Assembly: GCF_012689525.1 (NCBI RefSeq)
Contig: NZ_CP051515.1
Span: 496,001-560,000, forward strand
DNA length: 64,000 nt
Direction of reading: 5' to 3'
Source: Paraburkholderia aromaticivorans
GTDB lineage: Bacteria; Pseudomonadota; Gammaproteobacteria; Burkholderiales; Burkholderiaceae
Shown here in pieces: positions 25,452 through 35,702 of the stretch. Position 1 is the stretch's first letter, and every line of letters begins with the position of its first letter. The position numbers were made by a program, and so were the translations under genes. The notes under the pieces are model-generated. The model worked only from the letters and a program-made list of their open reading frames with translations. It ran no database searches and was not told the DNA's origin.

Positions 25452-28166
25452 CTAGCCCTGCTTCACGAGTCCCAGCGCCTGCGCGCGCGCGACGGCTTGT
25501 GCGCGCTTGTCGACCGAGAGCTTCATGAAGATGCTCTTCACATGAGACTTGACGGTTTCCGGTGCGATGCCGAGGGTGCGCGCGATTTCCTTGTTCGACT
25601 GCCCGTCGGCGATCAGGTCGACGATGTTGCGCTCGCGTGCGCTGAGCGATTCCCGTTCGGAGTCCCGCGTGGGTTTGCTGCCGGGCTGGTACAGCGCCCG
25701 CCAGCCGTCGAGCAGGCGATCCACGTAGCACAGCAGCGCCTTCGTCTGCACGGTCGCGCGCGTGTCGTCGCGCACGGCCTGCAGCAGCGCGCCGATTTCC
25801 GGAAACAGGTCGATGATCGACTGGTAGATGCCCGCGGCCGCGGCCTCCTTCAGCACGTCGCGAAAGATCTCGACGGCGCGGTCGCGTTCGTCGGCACCCA
25901 GACAGATCAGAGCGAGCACGCTTCGTAGACGTAGCGCGAGATAGTTCTCGTGCCGTGCGTCGACGACCGCCAACGCGGTGGTCACGATTTCAATGCCGTC
26001 TTGCGCCCGCTTCTGGGCCATCGCGAGATAGGCCGCCGCGAGCGAGCGGTAGGTGCCGATCTCCGGCGAGACGGCATGCGATCCAGCGGAGCCGGGCGCG
26101 GCGAGATGTTCCAGTTGTGCGACACATCCCGCGGCTTCCGTCATTCGGCCTTCCAGCAGGTAGAGCCGCGTGCGCTCGACGAGGCCGCCCGCGATCAGCC
26201 GGTGCCAGTGGCGCGCATGGCCGAGCGCCTCGCCCTGGTTGAGCAGCGCGTAGGCCTGCACGGTATTGGAACGCGCGGCCGCGATCCGGATGAGCATCCG
26301 GTAGGCGATCAGTGCGCTGTCGAGCAGGACCGCCAGATCGATCACCGGCATGAGATCGACGAGCAATGCTTCGGCTTCGTCGAGCCGGCCCTGCTCGTAG
26401 CGGATTTGCGCGATCATCGGTGCGCACAGCGCGGCGGCGACGGATTGCGGACCGGAGTGACGCTCGGCCAACTGCATCGCCTCGGTGAAATACCGCTCGG
26501 CCAAGCCGAAGTGCATCTGCTGCATCTCCGCATGGCCGAGCAGGCACAGCCGGTAGGTCGAAGCGAAGACGTTGCGCTGGTCCTCTTCGATCGAATAGGG
26601 GATCCACGGCGTCGCATAGAGCGCTTCGAGATTGCCCGCCTTCCAGTGCGCGAAACGCACGACGTTGGAGGCGACATTGGTGCTCCAGATATCGGTGGAC
26701 GGCCGGTCGAGGCACGGCTGCGCGATCGCGAGCGCCGCCTGCGGATCGTCCTGAAGCGCGACCACGACCGAGCGGATCACCCGGCATTCCCAACGGATGC
26801 TGTCGGGGTCGGCACTCGCGTGCGCCTCGCGCTCGATCGCATCCAGCATGGCGAGCGCATCGTTCGATCGAATCGCGAGCGCCATGCCCCAGGCGATCGC
26901 CAGCGTGACCTCGACCTGGCTTCGCATCAGGTGCGCCGGAAAACGCCGTTGCCAGCCGAGCAGTGTCAGCAGGTCGCCTTTCTTGACGAGCGCCATCGCA
27001 CAGTTGCCGATCAGGTTGATCGCATCGTCCGTGTCGCCTGCGGCGATCGCGTGCCTGACCGCGTCTGTCCAGAGTTCCTGCGACGCGTACCACCGGCACG
27101 CGCGGCGATGCAGATCCGCCAGTTCGTCGCCCGACTGCGCGCCCAGCCGTTGGCGCAGATACTCGCCCAGCAGGGGGTGATAGCGGAACCAGTGCCCTTC
27201 GAGATCCATCGGCTCCAGCAGCAACTGGCGCGCGGCGATTGCTTCCAGCATGCTCTGGCTGGCCTTGACGCCGGTTACCGCCTGGCAGAGCGGGGCAGTC
27301 AACCGGTCGAGTATCGCCGTGCGCAGCATGAAGGCGACCATGTCGTCGGGCAAGCGCGTGAGCATATCTTCGAGGTAGGCGGCGAACGGCCGTGAAGCGC
27401 CGGACGGCGCACTCGACTCCCAACCCGGCCTGGGTTCTTCGCGCGACAGCACCGACGCTGAAATGCGCAACGCCGCCGCCCAGCCCTCCGTGGTCGCGTG
27501 CAGCGACTTCACGCCGGACGTGCCTAGCCTGCCGGGGCATTCGCGTTCGACAAAGCACCGCGTCTCGTCGAAATTGAAACGCAGTGTTGAGGCGTCGACT
27601 TCCAGCAGTTCGTTTTGCGCTCTCAGCCTGGCGAGCGGCAGCGCGGAGTCCACACGGGTGCAAACAATCACGTGCACGTGCGACGGCGCGTTCGCGATGA
27701 AGAACGACATCGCGTCGTGAATCGCCGGAAGGTTGATCAGATGGTAATCGTCGAGGAACAGACACACCTCGTCTTCGACTTCGACGAGGTCGTTGATCAG
27801 CGTCGAGACGATGGCCTGCGCCGGAATCAGAGAGGTGGCCGCCGTCAGGCCGATCGCTGACGCGCCGACATTGTTGCAGGCATGCTGCAACGCCTGCGCG
27901 AGATGGTGGAGGAAGCGCGCGGGTTCGTCGTCCTCGTCACCGAGCGACAGCCACGCGACGCGCGCGCCGCGTGCGCGGAGCCGGTTGAGCCACGTAATCG
28001 CGAGCGAGGTCTTGCCGAAGCCGGCCGGCGCTTTGATCACGGTGAGCCGTTTGTTCTCCGCCTGAACCGCCAGATCGAACAGGCGCGGACGATCGATCAA
28101 CCCGGGCGACAGGCGCGGCGGAAGAACCTTCGTAGCGAGCAGGAGGGGCAGCTTCTCGGAGAGCAT
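25452..28166 (-). CDS. MalT-like LuxR-family ATP-dependent regulator
   Basis: A 904-residue STAND-type regulator. The Walker A motif APAGFGKT is at 46-53, with a CLFLDDYHLI Walker B-like strand (the CFLDDYH pattern of MalT). A long helical TPR-like sensor follows, and the C-terminal LuxR HTH covers the last 64 residues (LSARERNIVDLIADGQSNKE, then TVKSHVKSIFMKL). Such proteins bind ATP and an inducer and activate transcription. The start at 28166 has GAGGA upstream; the frame is open 100 codons further but without similarity. It lies between the PHA and beta-oxidation operons and shares candidate sites with both, so control of both is likely. Confidence 0.9.
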   Translation of the reverse strand: MLSEKLPLLLATKVLPPRLSPGLIDRPRLFDLAVQAENKRLTVIKAPAGFGKTSLAITWLNRLRARGARVAWLSLGDEDDEPARFLHHLAQALQHACNNVGASAIGLTAATSLIPAQAIVSTLINDLVEVEDEVCLFLDDYHLINLPAIHDAMSFFIANAPSHVHVIVCTRVDSALPLARLRAQNELLEVDASTLRFNFDETRCFVERECPGRLGTSGVKSLHATTEGWAAALRISASVLSREEPRPGWESSAPSGASRPFAAYLEDMLTRLPDDMVAFMLRTAILDRLTAPLCQAVTGVKASQSMLEAIAARQLLLEPMDLEGHWFRYHPLLGEYLRQRLGAQSGDELADLHRRACRWYASQELWTDAVRHAIAAGDTDDAINLIGNCAMALVKKGDLLTLLGWQRRFPAHLMRSQVEVTLAIAWGMALAIRSNDALAMLDAIEREAHASADPDSIRWECRVIRSVVVALQDDPQAALAIAQPCLDRPSTDIWSTNVASNVVRFAHWKAGNLEALYATPWIPYSIEEDQRNVFASTYRLCLLGHAEMQQMHFGLAERYFTEAMQLAERHSGPQSVAAALCAPMIAQIRYEQGRLDEAEALLVDLMPVIDLAVLLDSALIAYRMLIRIAAARSNTVQAYALLNQGEALGHARHWHRLIAGGLVERTRLYLLEGRMTEAAGCVAQLEHLAAPGSAGSHAVSPEIGTYRSLAAAYLAMAQKRAQDGIEIVTTALAVVDARHENYLALRLRSVLALICLGADERDRAVEIFRDVLKEAAAAGIYQSIIDLFPEIGALLQAVRDDTRATVQTKALLCYVDRLLDGWRALYQPGSKPTRDSERESLSARERNIVDLIADGQSNKEIARTLGIAPETVKSHVKSIFMKLSVDKRAQAVARAQALGLVKQG

Positions 28167-28224
28167 CGGTTCCTCGGTCAGACGCATGAACTGCTTCGGG
28201 CATTTGGGTTCTCCCTGGGTGCCC

Positions 28225-28262
28225 TCCCCCGTCCATGCGATCGCGCTCCCCTGTACGGGGGA
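28225..28262. promoter_or_regulatory. GGGGA-core dyad plus partial copy, divergent regulator spacer
   Basis: TCCCCTGTACGGGGGA at 28247-28262 is the inverted counterpart of the dyad at 18700-18715 (15 of 16 bases after reverse complementing). A partial copy, TCCCCCGTCCA, begins at 28225. The full site lies 81 bp upstream of the regulator start and 171 bp upstream of the acyl-CoA dehydrogenase start. Two sites in the divergent spacer would suit cooperative binding by a MalT-type oligomer. Confidence 0.62.
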
Positions 28263-28433
28263 TATTGCGCAGCGCTTCGCGGGTACACCATGGTTTCCAT
28301 AGAGGACATCGAAGTGCAACCGGACCACCTCGCAGCGCGCCGATTGGTTATGGCGTGACGGGTCAGTCGAGCACACCCGGGACCGGTACGTCACCGAGGA
28401 AATGATACGCCCAACCACCTCCAAGGAGGAGAC

Positions 28434-29690
28434 ATGTCGACCGAATCGAACCACGTTGCAACGCACAAACTCGGCCCGTTAGGGGCTGAGCCCGAGCTGT
28501 CCGAGATGGGCCAGATGGTCCAGCAGACCGTGCATCGTTACGCGGAAGAGGTCATGCGCCCCGTCGGCGTCAAGCTCGATCGCATGACACCGGAGGAGGC
28601 TATCGCGCCAGGGTCGCCTTACTGGGACGCTCGCAAAAAGTTTGTCGAGCTGGGGTTCGGCGTCGACGGACTCTTTGAGCTCGAGCCCGCCGAACGGGCC
28701 AAAACCATGTGCATCCTGTTCGAGGAACTCGGCTGGGGTGATTCCGGACTCGCCGTTTCGTACGGTGCCGGGTTGCTCCCGGCGCTGATGAGCACGCTGA
28801 CAGGCAACGCGTTTTGCCGGGCGCTGGCACCGGATTCGAAACTCGGCTGCTGGGCCATCACGGAACCCGATCATGGCTCCGACATGCTGGACGCAAGCGG
28901 CATGATCCTGCACCCGCAGGGAACCTACGGCCGGCCCAACTGCATTGCCACGCTGCGCGGCGACGACGTGATCATCAATGGGCAGAAGTCGGCATGGGTG
29001 TCGAACGGCATTGTCGCGGATGTCTGCATTCTCTACTGCGCGGCGGACAGCGGCGCGGGTGTGGAGACGAAGCGCGGGGCCGTGATCGTCGTGCCGATGG
29101 ACGCCCCAGGCGTGTCGCGTGGCAAGCCGCTCGACAAGATCGGACAGCGCGCCCTCAACCAGGGCGAAATCTTCTTTGAAAACGTCAAGCTTTCCAGAGA
29201 TCACATCCTCGCCGGCCCGGATCAATACCTCGACGCCGTCTACGCCGTTCACACGCTTGCCAACGCGATCATGGGCACCGTGTTCACCGGCGCGGCACGC
29301 GCTGCCTTCGAACATGCTCTCGCCTATGCGCATGAACGCAAGCAGGGCGGCTTGCCGATCATCCGTCATCAGTCGGTGGCGTCGCGGTTGTTCCATATGT
29401 TCAGGAAGGTGGAAGCGGCCCGTGCCCTGGCTCACCGTGTCGTGCACTACAACTTCACGTCGCCGCACCCGTCGCTGCACGCAGCGATGACCGCCAAGAT
29501 CACGGCGACCCAGACTGCCTTCGAAGTCGCCAACGACGCACTCCAGATCTTTTGCGGCAACGGACTCACGCGCGAGTATCCGATCGAAAAAATCTGGCGT
29601 GATGCGCGGGCATCGCTGATCGAGGACGGCTGCAACGAAGTCCTCGCGATCAAGGGCGGCTACTACCTGATTGACCCCGAGCTGTTTTGA
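28434..29690 (+). CDS. Acyl-CoA dehydrogenase family protein
   Basis: A 418-residue acyl-CoA dehydrogenase. CWAITEPDHGSDM is the FAD/substrate loop, KIGQRALNQGEIFFENV the middle domain, and IFCGNGLTREYPIEKIWRDA the C-terminal helix bundle. The segment that usually reads EGTNE is DGCNE here (Asp398), so the catalytic base may be Asp or lie elsewhere. It starts at 28434 after a strong AAGGAGG. First gene of the beta-oxidation operon, divergent from the MalT-like regulator. Electrons probably pass to the EtfBA encoded 4 kb downstream. Substrate chain class is unknown. Confidence 0.88.
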   Translation: MSTESNHVATHKLGPLGAEPELSEMGQMVQQTVHRYAEEVMRPVGVKLDRMTPEEAIAPGSPYWDARKKFVELGFGVDGLFELEPAERAKTMCILFEELGWGDSGLAVSYGAGLLPALMSTLTGNAFCRALAPDSKLGCWAITEPDHGSDMLDASGMILHPQGTYGRPNCIATLRGDDVIINGQKSAWVSNGIVADVCILYCAADSGAGVETKRGAVIVVPMDAPGVSRGKPLDKIGQRALNQGEIFFENVKLSRDHILAGPDQYLDAVYAVHTLANAIMGTVFTGAARAAFEHALAYAHERKQGGLPIIRHQSVASRLFHMFRKVEAARALAHRVVHYNFTSPHPSLHAAMTAKITATQTAFEVANDALQIFCGNGLTREYPIEKIWRDARASLIEDGCNEVLAIKGGYYLIDPELF

Positions 29691-29742
29691 ATCTCGCGCC
29701 CGGCGCAAAGCACAGCGATAGCAACTTCAAGGAGACGGCGAC

Positions 29743-30858
29743 ATGGCAACGACATACGAAGTGGTGCTCTACGGAGCGAGTGGTTACACAGGCAAGCTCA
29801 CGGCGTGGAAGCTCGCCGAACGCGGGATTCCTTTCATTGCCGCGGGGCGCAACAAGGAGCGGCTGCAAGAGGAGATGTCCAAGGTGCCGGAACTTGCCGG
29901 ACATGACTATCAGTGCGTCGCCGTCGAACACGAAACAAACGCGCTGACGGAACTCTTTAGAGGCAAGAAGGCGGTCATCAACATCGTCGGGCCGTTCATG
30001 CAGCTCGGCCGCCCGGTGGTCGAGGCCAGTCTTGCGGCGGGTTGCCACTATGTCGACACGACGGGCGAAACCGACTGGATGTCCATGTTGAAGCGCACGT
30101 ACGGCGAGGCGTTTGCCGCAAAAGATCTGGCGCTGTGTCCCGGCAATTCGTACATGTGGACCGAAGGCAATCTGGCGGCCGAGATCGCGCTGGAAACCCC
30201 GGGCATCGACACGCTCGATGTGATCTACCTCGGCGATTCGGAAGTCAGCGTCGCATCGACGATGTCGTTTCTGCGGATGTGCACGCAGCCGCAGTTCTTC
30301 CTGCGGAATAAAGAGCTCGTGCAATGGCCATGGGCGACGCCGTATCAGGTTCATGTGCCCGGTGAACATGTGCTGCTGAACGCGCTGCCGTGGGGCGGCG
30401 GCGGTGAACCGATCTGGTACGAGGGCGATCCGCGTGTGCGCAATTGTCAGACGCTGGTGTCGTTCAGAAACCAGGAGCGTTTCAATGCAGTCGTCGGCTT
30501 GCTGAAAAAGTTCGAGGAGGAATGCCGGCACCTCGATCCAGCCAAACAGGAAGAAGTCACCAACGAATGGGGCAAGGCCGTCACGCAAACCGAGCCCGCC
30601 CGCGAGAATCCCGACGTCAACCGTTGCACGCTGTCCTGTCAGGGACGAGGCAACGTAAATTCCGTCAGCGTGATTCTTCGCGGCAATTCACCCTACGCGC
30701 AAACCGGCGTGCTGGGCGCGGAAGCAGTGCGCCGGTTTTTGCGAGGGCAGTTGCATGCGGTCGGCTTCGTTTCGCCGGCGCAGGCGTTTGGCGCGCGCAA
30801 TCTCCTCGCGGCACAGGCCGAAGAAGGCTACCTGCATTACGAAGTAAAGAGCGTTTGA
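29743..30858 (+). CDS. Saccharopine dehydrogenase-like NAD(P)-binding protein
   Basis: A 371-residue protein with an N-terminal Rossmann fold of the saccharopine-dehydrogenase/trans-acting enoyl-reductase type: VVLYGASGYTGKLTAWKLAE, then AAGRNKERL and INIVGPFMQLGRPVVEA. The GASGYTG dinucleotide motif is intact. The C-terminal two-thirds is not the lysine-pathway enzyme. Members of this group occur in lipid and polyketide pathways, and a reductase acting on acyl-CoA or hydrophobic carbonyls is plausible. It sits between an acyl-CoA dehydrogenase and a thiolase in one operon. The reaction remains unassigned. Confidence 0.75.
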   Translation: MATTYEVVLYGASGYTGKLTAWKLAERGIPFIAAGRNKERLQEEMSKVPELAGHDYQCVAVEHETNALTELFRGKKAVINIVGPFMQLGRPVVEASLAAGCHYVDTTGETDWMSMLKRTYGEAFAAKDLALCPGNSYMWTEGNLAAEIALETPGIDTLDVIYLGDSEVSVASTMSFLRMCTQPQFFLRNKELVQWPWATPYQVHVPGEHVLLNALPWGGGGEPIWYEGDPRVRNCQTLVSFRNQERFNAVVGLLKKFEEECRHLDPAKQEEVTNEWGKAVTQTEPARENPDVNRCTLSCQGRGNVNSVSVILRGNSPYAQTGVLGAEAVRRFLRGQLHAVGFVSPAQAFGARNLLAAQAEEGYLHYEVKSV

Positions 30859-30924
30859 ACAGGTGTGGATCGGAACGCGCCGCGTTGCATCGTCGCGCAG
30901 CCAATGAGCGAGGGAGAAGTGAAC

Positions 30925-32166
30925 ATGAGCAAGGAAGTGTACGTCGTGGGCATCGGGATGACGCCCTTTGGCAAACATCTGGACACCAGCGTGAAACAGA
31001 TGACGTGCAAGGCCGTGGAGGACGCGCTCGCCGATGCCGGTTGCGACAAAGGGCAACTGCAGGGCGCGTTTTTCGGCAACTCGACGCAGGGACACATGGA
31101 CGGCCAGCACATGATTCGCGGCGAGCTTGCCTTGCGCGCGATGGGCGTGCACGGCTTGCCCGTGATCAACGTCGAGAACGCCTGCGCGAGCGCCAGTACT
31201 GCGTTTCATCTGGCGGTGAACTACGTGAAGGCGGGCGCTGCGGACATCGTGCTCGCCGTGGGCGCGGAAAAGATGTTTTCAACGGACAAGGCGCGCACGT
31301 TCAGCGCGTTCGACGGTGCATGGGACGTGCACGATACCGAGAACGGCAGGCGCAGGCTGCTCGAGATGGGAAAAGGGATTGAGCCGCCCGAAGGAAGCGT
31401 ATCGGAGAAGCCCTATAGCGTGTTCATGGATATCTACGCGTCGATGGGGCGCATGCACATGCGCGAATTCGGCACGACTCAACGGCAGATTGCCGCGGTG
31501 TCCGCCAAGAACCACGGGCACTCGGTACACAATCCGCTCGCCCAGTACCGGCAGGCCTACTCCGTGGAAGAAGTACTCAACGCGCCGCCGATCACCTATC
31601 CGCTGACGCTGCCGATGTGCTCGCCGATCAGCGACGGTGCGGCTGCGGCGATCGTGTGCAGCGAGGCCGGTCTTGAACGGCTCAAAGGTGGACGCACACG
31701 GGCCATTCGCGTGCTGGCTTCCGTGCTTCAGACCGGTAGCGACCGGCCGGCCGCTGCGCTCGACCAGCATCTGGTCCGGCTTGGCTCCACCAAGGCCTAT
31801 GAACAGGCTGGCGTGGCGCCGCGGGACGTTTCGGTAGCCGAAGTACACGACGCGACTGCGATCGGCGAAATCATCCAGTCTGAAGTACTCGGGCTGTGCG
31901 AGCCGGGTCTGGGCGGCGTGGCGGCGGAGCGCGGAGACACCACGATTGGCGGGCGAATTCCGATCAATCCATCCGGCGGCCTGGAATCAAAAGGGCATCC
32001 AATCGGCGCGACAGGATTGGGCCAGATCTATGAACTCGTTACCCAGCTACGCGGTGAGGCGGGACAGCGCCAGGTCGAGGGCGCGCGTATCGCACTGGCC
32101 GAGAACGGCGGTGGTTTGTGCGGCGTGGAAGAAGCCGTGGCCAGTATCACGATTCTGGGACGTTAG
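30925..32166 (+). CDS. Thiolase (SCP-x / lipid-transfer type)
   Basis: A 413-residue thiolase-fold protein of the SCP-x-like group. The nucleophilic Cys87 is in VENACASAS; the histidine motif is NPSGGLESKGHPIGATG, and the last cysteine is in ENGGGLCG. These enzymes cleave 3-ketoacyl-CoAs, often branched or sterol-side-chain-like, rather than making acetoacetyl-CoA. The start at 30925 is preceded by GGGAGAAG; upstream ATGs are less well placed. In this operon it would close the beta-oxidation round. Confidence 0.87.
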   Translation: MSKEVYVVGIGMTPFGKHLDTSVKQMTCKAVEDALADAGCDKGQLQGAFFGNSTQGHMDGQHMIRGELALRAMGVHGLPVINVENACASASTAFHLAVNYVKAGAADIVLAVGAEKMFSTDKARTFSAFDGAWDVHDTENGRRRLLEMGKGIEPPEGSVSEKPYSVFMDIYASMGRMHMREFGTTQRQIAAVSAKNHGHSVHNPLAQYRQAYSVEEVLNAPPITYPLTLPMCSPISDGAAAAIVCSEAGLERLKGGRTRAIRVLASVLQTGSDRPAAALDQHLVRLGSTKAYEQAGVAPRDVSVAEVHDATAIGEIIQSEVLGLCEPGLGGVAAERGDTTIGGRIPINPSGGLESKGHPIGATGLGQIYELVTQLRGEAGQRQVEGARIALAENGGGLCGVEEAVASITILGR

Positions 32167-32238
32167 CGTTGCGACCGTGACGGCCGGCAGAGATCCGGCA
32201 CGCACACGATATCGAACATCATCAGGAGACACCGTGCC

Positions 32239-33843
32239 ATGACCACCCGACCCGACACCATCCTGGCCGCGCTGATCGCCAATCGCGTCGATACGATGCC
32301 GGATCGTGACGTACTCACGATCGAAGGGGCCGGTGCGCGGCCCGACGAGGTGCGTACCTACCGGCAGCTCTGGGAAAACGGCCAGCGTCTCGCTCAGGTT
32401 CTGATCGATCGCGGCCTGCGTCCCGGAGAGCACTTCGCATTGCTGATGGCTAACCATGCCGAGTTCATCGAAGCCATGGTGGCGGCGTCGATCTCGGGCA
32501 CGGTATTCGTGCCGGTCGATCCGCGCACCAAAGGCGACAAGCTCGCCTACATGCTCGACCACGCACAGTGCAGAGGCATCATCGCCGCTGACTACGCGCT
32601 TGGCAATCTCGCCGCCGTGCGGGGAGCACTTCCGCAACTGTCGTGGGTGATCGGGCTCGAAACGAACGAAGGCGCGAGGCCGCTCTCCGACTTTCCCGAT
32701 GTGCTGCCGTACCACGCGTCACGGCCGGAGCAGGTGCCCGACTTGCCCATTCTGACGCGTGACCCCGACAGTCCGATGCAACTGATCTTCACGTCCGGCA
32801 CGACCGGCGATCCGAAGGGCATCGTCATGACGCATCTGCGCTACTGCGCAACCTCGTCAGCCGTGCCCGCGATGTTCGGTTACGCCGCTGACGAGCGTCC
32901 CTATTCAGGACTGTCGCTGACCCACGCCAACGCTCAGGTCATTACGCTGGGTGCGTCGCTCGCCACCGGAATGCGGGCCGTGCTGTCGCGCCGCTTCACG
33001 AAGTCGCGGTTGTGGGACATCACACGTAAGTATCGGTGCACCACTTTCACGCTGCTCGGCGGAATGACGACGGCGATCTACAGCGAACCGGCCACGCCAG
33101 GCGACTCGGACAACCCGGTGCGCTTCGTGGTTTCCGCGGGCATGCCCGCGGCGATCTGGACCGACTTCGAGCAGCGCTTTAACGTGCGGATCGTCGAGTT
33201 CTACGGCGCGGCGGAGGGCGGGCTCACGGTCAAGCACGTCGGGGTCGGGCCGGTCGGCAGTATTGGCAAGCCGGTGCCCACGCTCAAGCACCGCATCATC
33301 GGCGACGACGGCCGCGACTGCGCACGAGGCGTGCCCGGGGAATTGCTCTTCAGGCCGGCGGACGGATCGCCGTTCAAGGTCGAATACTTCGGTAATCCGG
33401 ACGCGTCGGCGAAAAAAAGCAAGGACGGCTGGTTGCACATGGGCGACGTCGTGCGTGAAGACGAGAACGGCTGGCTCTTCTTCGAATACCGCCAAGGCGG
33501 CGGGATTCGCCACAACGGTGAATTCATCAATCCCGCGCCGATCGAGAAGGTGATTGCCGAGTCGGGCGTAATCGAGGACGTCTATGTCTATGGCGTAGCG
33601 GCGTCATCCGGTGCGCCAGGCGAGAAGGATGTGGTCGCGGCCGTCGTGCCGAAACGGGCGGCGGACTTCGACCCGCAGCAGGTGTTCCGCCTCTGCCGCG
33701 CGAAGCTCGAAGCGAGCTCGGTGATCGCCTTCCTGCAGGTCGTGCCCGAGATTCCCAAGACTGCATCGGAAAAGCCACTGGAGCGCCATCTCGTCGAAAT
33801 GTTCGGGCAGCGGCGCGACAGCGTTTTCACCGAGATCCCATGA
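32239..33843 (+). CDS. AMP-binding acyl-CoA synthetase
   Basis: A 534-residue ANL ligase. The P-loop reads FTSGTTGDPKGIVMTHL, then EFYGAAEGG in place of the usual GxTE, LHMGDVVREDENG, the glycine-rich hinge FEYRQGGGIRHNGEFI, and a terminal Lys in KTASEKPLERHL. It forms CoA thioesters of carboxylic acids, probably alkyl chains given the beta-oxidation neighbours. The hinge lacks the common DRxK motif, so it belongs to the crotonobetaine/carnitine-ligase-like side of the family. ATG at 32239; the nearest AGGAG is about 10 nt upstream. Confidence 0.85.
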   Translation: MTTRPDTILAALIANRVDTMPDRDVLTIEGAGARPDEVRTYRQLWENGQRLAQVLIDRGLRPGEHFALLMANHAEFIEAMVAASISGTVFVPVDPRTKGDKLAYMLDHAQCRGIIAADYALGNLAAVRGALPQLSWVIGLETNEGARPLSDFPDVLPYHASRPEQVPDLPILTRDPDSPMQLIFTSGTTGDPKGIVMTHLRYCATSSAVPAMFGYAADERPYSGLSLTHANAQVITLGASLATGMRAVLSRRFTKSRLWDITRKYRCTTFTLLGGMTTAIYSEPATPGDSDNPVRFVVSAGMPAAIWTDFEQRFNVRIVEFYGAAEGGLTVKHVGVGPVGSIGKPVPTLKHRIIGDDGRDCARGVPGELLFRPADGSPFKVEYFGNPDASAKKSKDGWLHMGDVVREDENGWLFFEYRQGGGIRHNGEFINPAPIEKVIAESGVIEDVYVYGVAASSGAPGEKDVVAAVVPKRAADFDPQQVFRLCRAKLEASSVIAFLQVVPEIPKTASEKPLERHLVEMFGQRRDSVFTEIP

Positions 33844-33974
33844 CGGTTCCCGCCAGGGAGTCGAATACCGCGCACGCGTAGTCGAGATCGAATCGGCGGA
33901 CCGTGCCCCATGCACCTGAATCGACCGGCTCGTGGCCGGACGGGCGGAGCGTTTTTGTCAAAACGGAGTAGTCA

Positions 33975-34724
33975 ATGAAAGTACTTGTTCCCGTCAAGCG
34001 CGTCGTCGACGCCAATGTGAGGGTTCGTGTGAAGGCCGACGGCAGCGCCGTCGACATCGCCAACGTGAAGCTGTCGATGAACCCGTTCGACGAGATCGCC
34101 GTGGAAGAGGCCGTGCGTCTGAAAGAGGCCGGTGCGGCCACGGAGGTGGTCGTGGTGTCCTGTGGCGTGCAGGCGTGCCAGGAAACGCTGCGCACGGCGA
34201 TGGCGATCGGCGCTGACCGCGCCATCCTGGTCGAGACCGAGGCTGAACTGCAGCCGCTCGCCGTCGCCAAGTTGCTGAAGGCGCTGGTCGATAAGGAGCA
34301 GCCGCAACTGGTGATGCTCGGCAAACAGGCCATCGACGACGACGCCAATCAGGTTGGCCAGATGCTAGCTGCGCTGCTTGGCTTGCCGCAGGCGACGTTC
34401 GCATCGAAGGTGGTAGTGGAAGCCGGGAAGGCGACGGTGACGCGCGAAATCGACGGCGGCCTGGAAACGATCGAGGTCGACCTGCCGGCTGTGATCACCG
34501 CCGATCTCCGGCTCAACACGCCGCGTTACGCAACGCTGCCCAACATCATGAAGGCGAAGAAAAAGCCGCTCGATGTCGTGACGCCCGATGCGCTTGGTGT
34601 CGACGTCGCGCCGAGGCTGACGACGCTCAAGCTGGCGGAGCCTACGAAACGCGAGGCGGGCATCCGCGTCGCCGACGCCGCCGAGCTGGTGGAAAAGCTG
34701 AAGAACGTTGCGCGCGTCATCTAG
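33975..34724 (+). CDS. etfB: Electron transfer flavoprotein beta subunit
   Basis: A 249-residue Etf[21 protein letters not shown], the AMP-binding region, and the recognition-loop signature in [20 protein letters not shown]. With EtfA it takes electrons from acyl-CoA dehydrogenases to ETF-ubiquinone oxidoreductase. GGAG precedes the ATG. It follows the CoA ligase after 131 bp and precedes etfA by 18 bp. Burkholderiales usually have a housekeeping etfBA, so this is probably a pathway-specific second copy (inference). Confidence 0.96.
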   Translation: MKVLVPVKRVVDANVRVRVKADGSAVDIANVKLSMNPFDEIAVEEAVRLKEAGAATEVVVVSCGVQACQETLRTAMAIGADRAILVETEAELQPLAVAKLLKALVDKEQPQLVMLGKQAIDDDANQVGQMLAALLGLPQATFASKVVVEAGKATVTREIDGGLETIEVDLPAVITADLRLNTPRYATLPNIMKAKKKPLDVVTPDALGVDVAPRLTTLKLAEPTKREAGIRVADAAELVEKLKNVARVI

Positions 34725-34742
34725 AGACAAGAGGAGACCAAC

Positions 34743-35690
34743 ATGTCCGTACTCGTTATTGCAGAACACGACAATCAAACGCTCAAGGCAGCGACCCTGA
34801 GCGCCATTACCGCTGCCGCCTGCCTAGGCGACGAAATTCATGTGCTCGTGGCCGGATCGCAATGCGCAAGCGTCGCGGAGCAGGCGGCCAGCATCGCAGG
34901 CGTGGCCCGCGTGCGCGTGGCCGACGCCGCGCACTATGAGCACGCGTTGGCGGAGAACCTGGCGGCGCTCGTCGTCGGGCTCGCTGCCGATTACAGCCAT
35001 CTATTCGCGCCCGCCACCACGTCCGCGAAGAACGTGATGCCGCGCGTGGCAGCGCTGCTCGATGTCGCGCAGGTCTCGGAGATCGTGGCGGTGGAATCGG
35101 CGGATACGTTCGTGCGTCCCATCTACGCGGGGAACGTGCTCGCCACGGTGCGAAGCGCGGATCGCATCAAGGTCTTGACGGTTCGCACCACGGCCTTCGC
35201 CGCGGCGCCGGCCGAAGGGGGCGCCGCGGTGATCGAATCGCTCGCGCCGGCCGCGGAGGTTTCGACTTCCCGCTTCGTAAGCCAGCAACTGACCCGTTCC
35301 GAGCGTCCTGAACTCACCGCCGCGCAGCGCGTCATCTCGGGCGGCCGCGGCATGGGTTCCAGCGAGAGCTTCGCGCTCCTCGACGAGATAGCCGACCGGC
35401 TCGGCGCGGCGGTCGGCGCATCCCGCGCCGCGGTGGATGCCGGTTTCGTTCCCAATGATTATCAGGTGGGCCAGACCGGCAAGGTCATCGCTCCGCAGCT
35501 CTATATCGCGGTGGGCATATCGGGTGCGATCCAGCATCTGGCCGGGATGAAGGACTCGAAGGTGATCGTGGCGATCAACAAGGACGAAGAAGCACCCATC
35601 TTCCAGATTGCGGACTACGGCCTCGTCGGCGACCTCTTCAAGGTGTTGCCGGAGTTGTCGCAAGAGCTGGACAAGTTGCAACAGAACTGA
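34743..35690 (+). CDS. etfA: Electron transfer flavoprotein alpha subunit
   Basis: A 315-residue EtfA. The C-terminal FAD domain has [10 protein letters not shown], then [18 protein letters not shown] and [16 protein letters not shown], the standard FAD-binding signature, and [20 protein letters not shown]. It forms a heterodimer with the upstream EtfB. The downstream acyl-CoA dehydrogenase gene begins 12 bp later, consistent with a dedicated electron path. Confidence 0.96.
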   Translation: MSVLVIAEHDNQTLKAATLSAITAAACLGDEIHVLVAGSQCASVAEQAASIAGVARVRVADAAHYEHALAENLAALVVGLAADYSHLFAPATTSAKNVMPRVAALLDVAQVSEIVAVESADTFVRPIYAGNVLATVRSADRIKVLTVRTTAFAAAPAEGGAAVIESLAPAAEVSTSRFVSQQLTRSERPELTAAQRVISGGRGMGSSESFALLDEIADRLGAAVGASRAAVDAGFVPNDYQVGQTGKVIAPQLYIAVGISGAIQHLAGMKDSKVIVAINKDEEAPIFQIADYGLVGDLFKVLPELSQELDKLQQN

Positions 35691-35702
35691 TTTCAGGAGC
35701 AC

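Noticed and set aside
25452..28166. Quorum-sensing LuxR regulator
   Set aside because: It is 904 residues long with a P-loop and TPR-like middle and no autoinducer-binding domain; no luxI is nearby.
29743..30858. Lysine-pathway saccharopine dehydrogenase
   Set aside because: Only the N-terminal Rossmann part is similar, and the neighbours are beta-oxidation genes.
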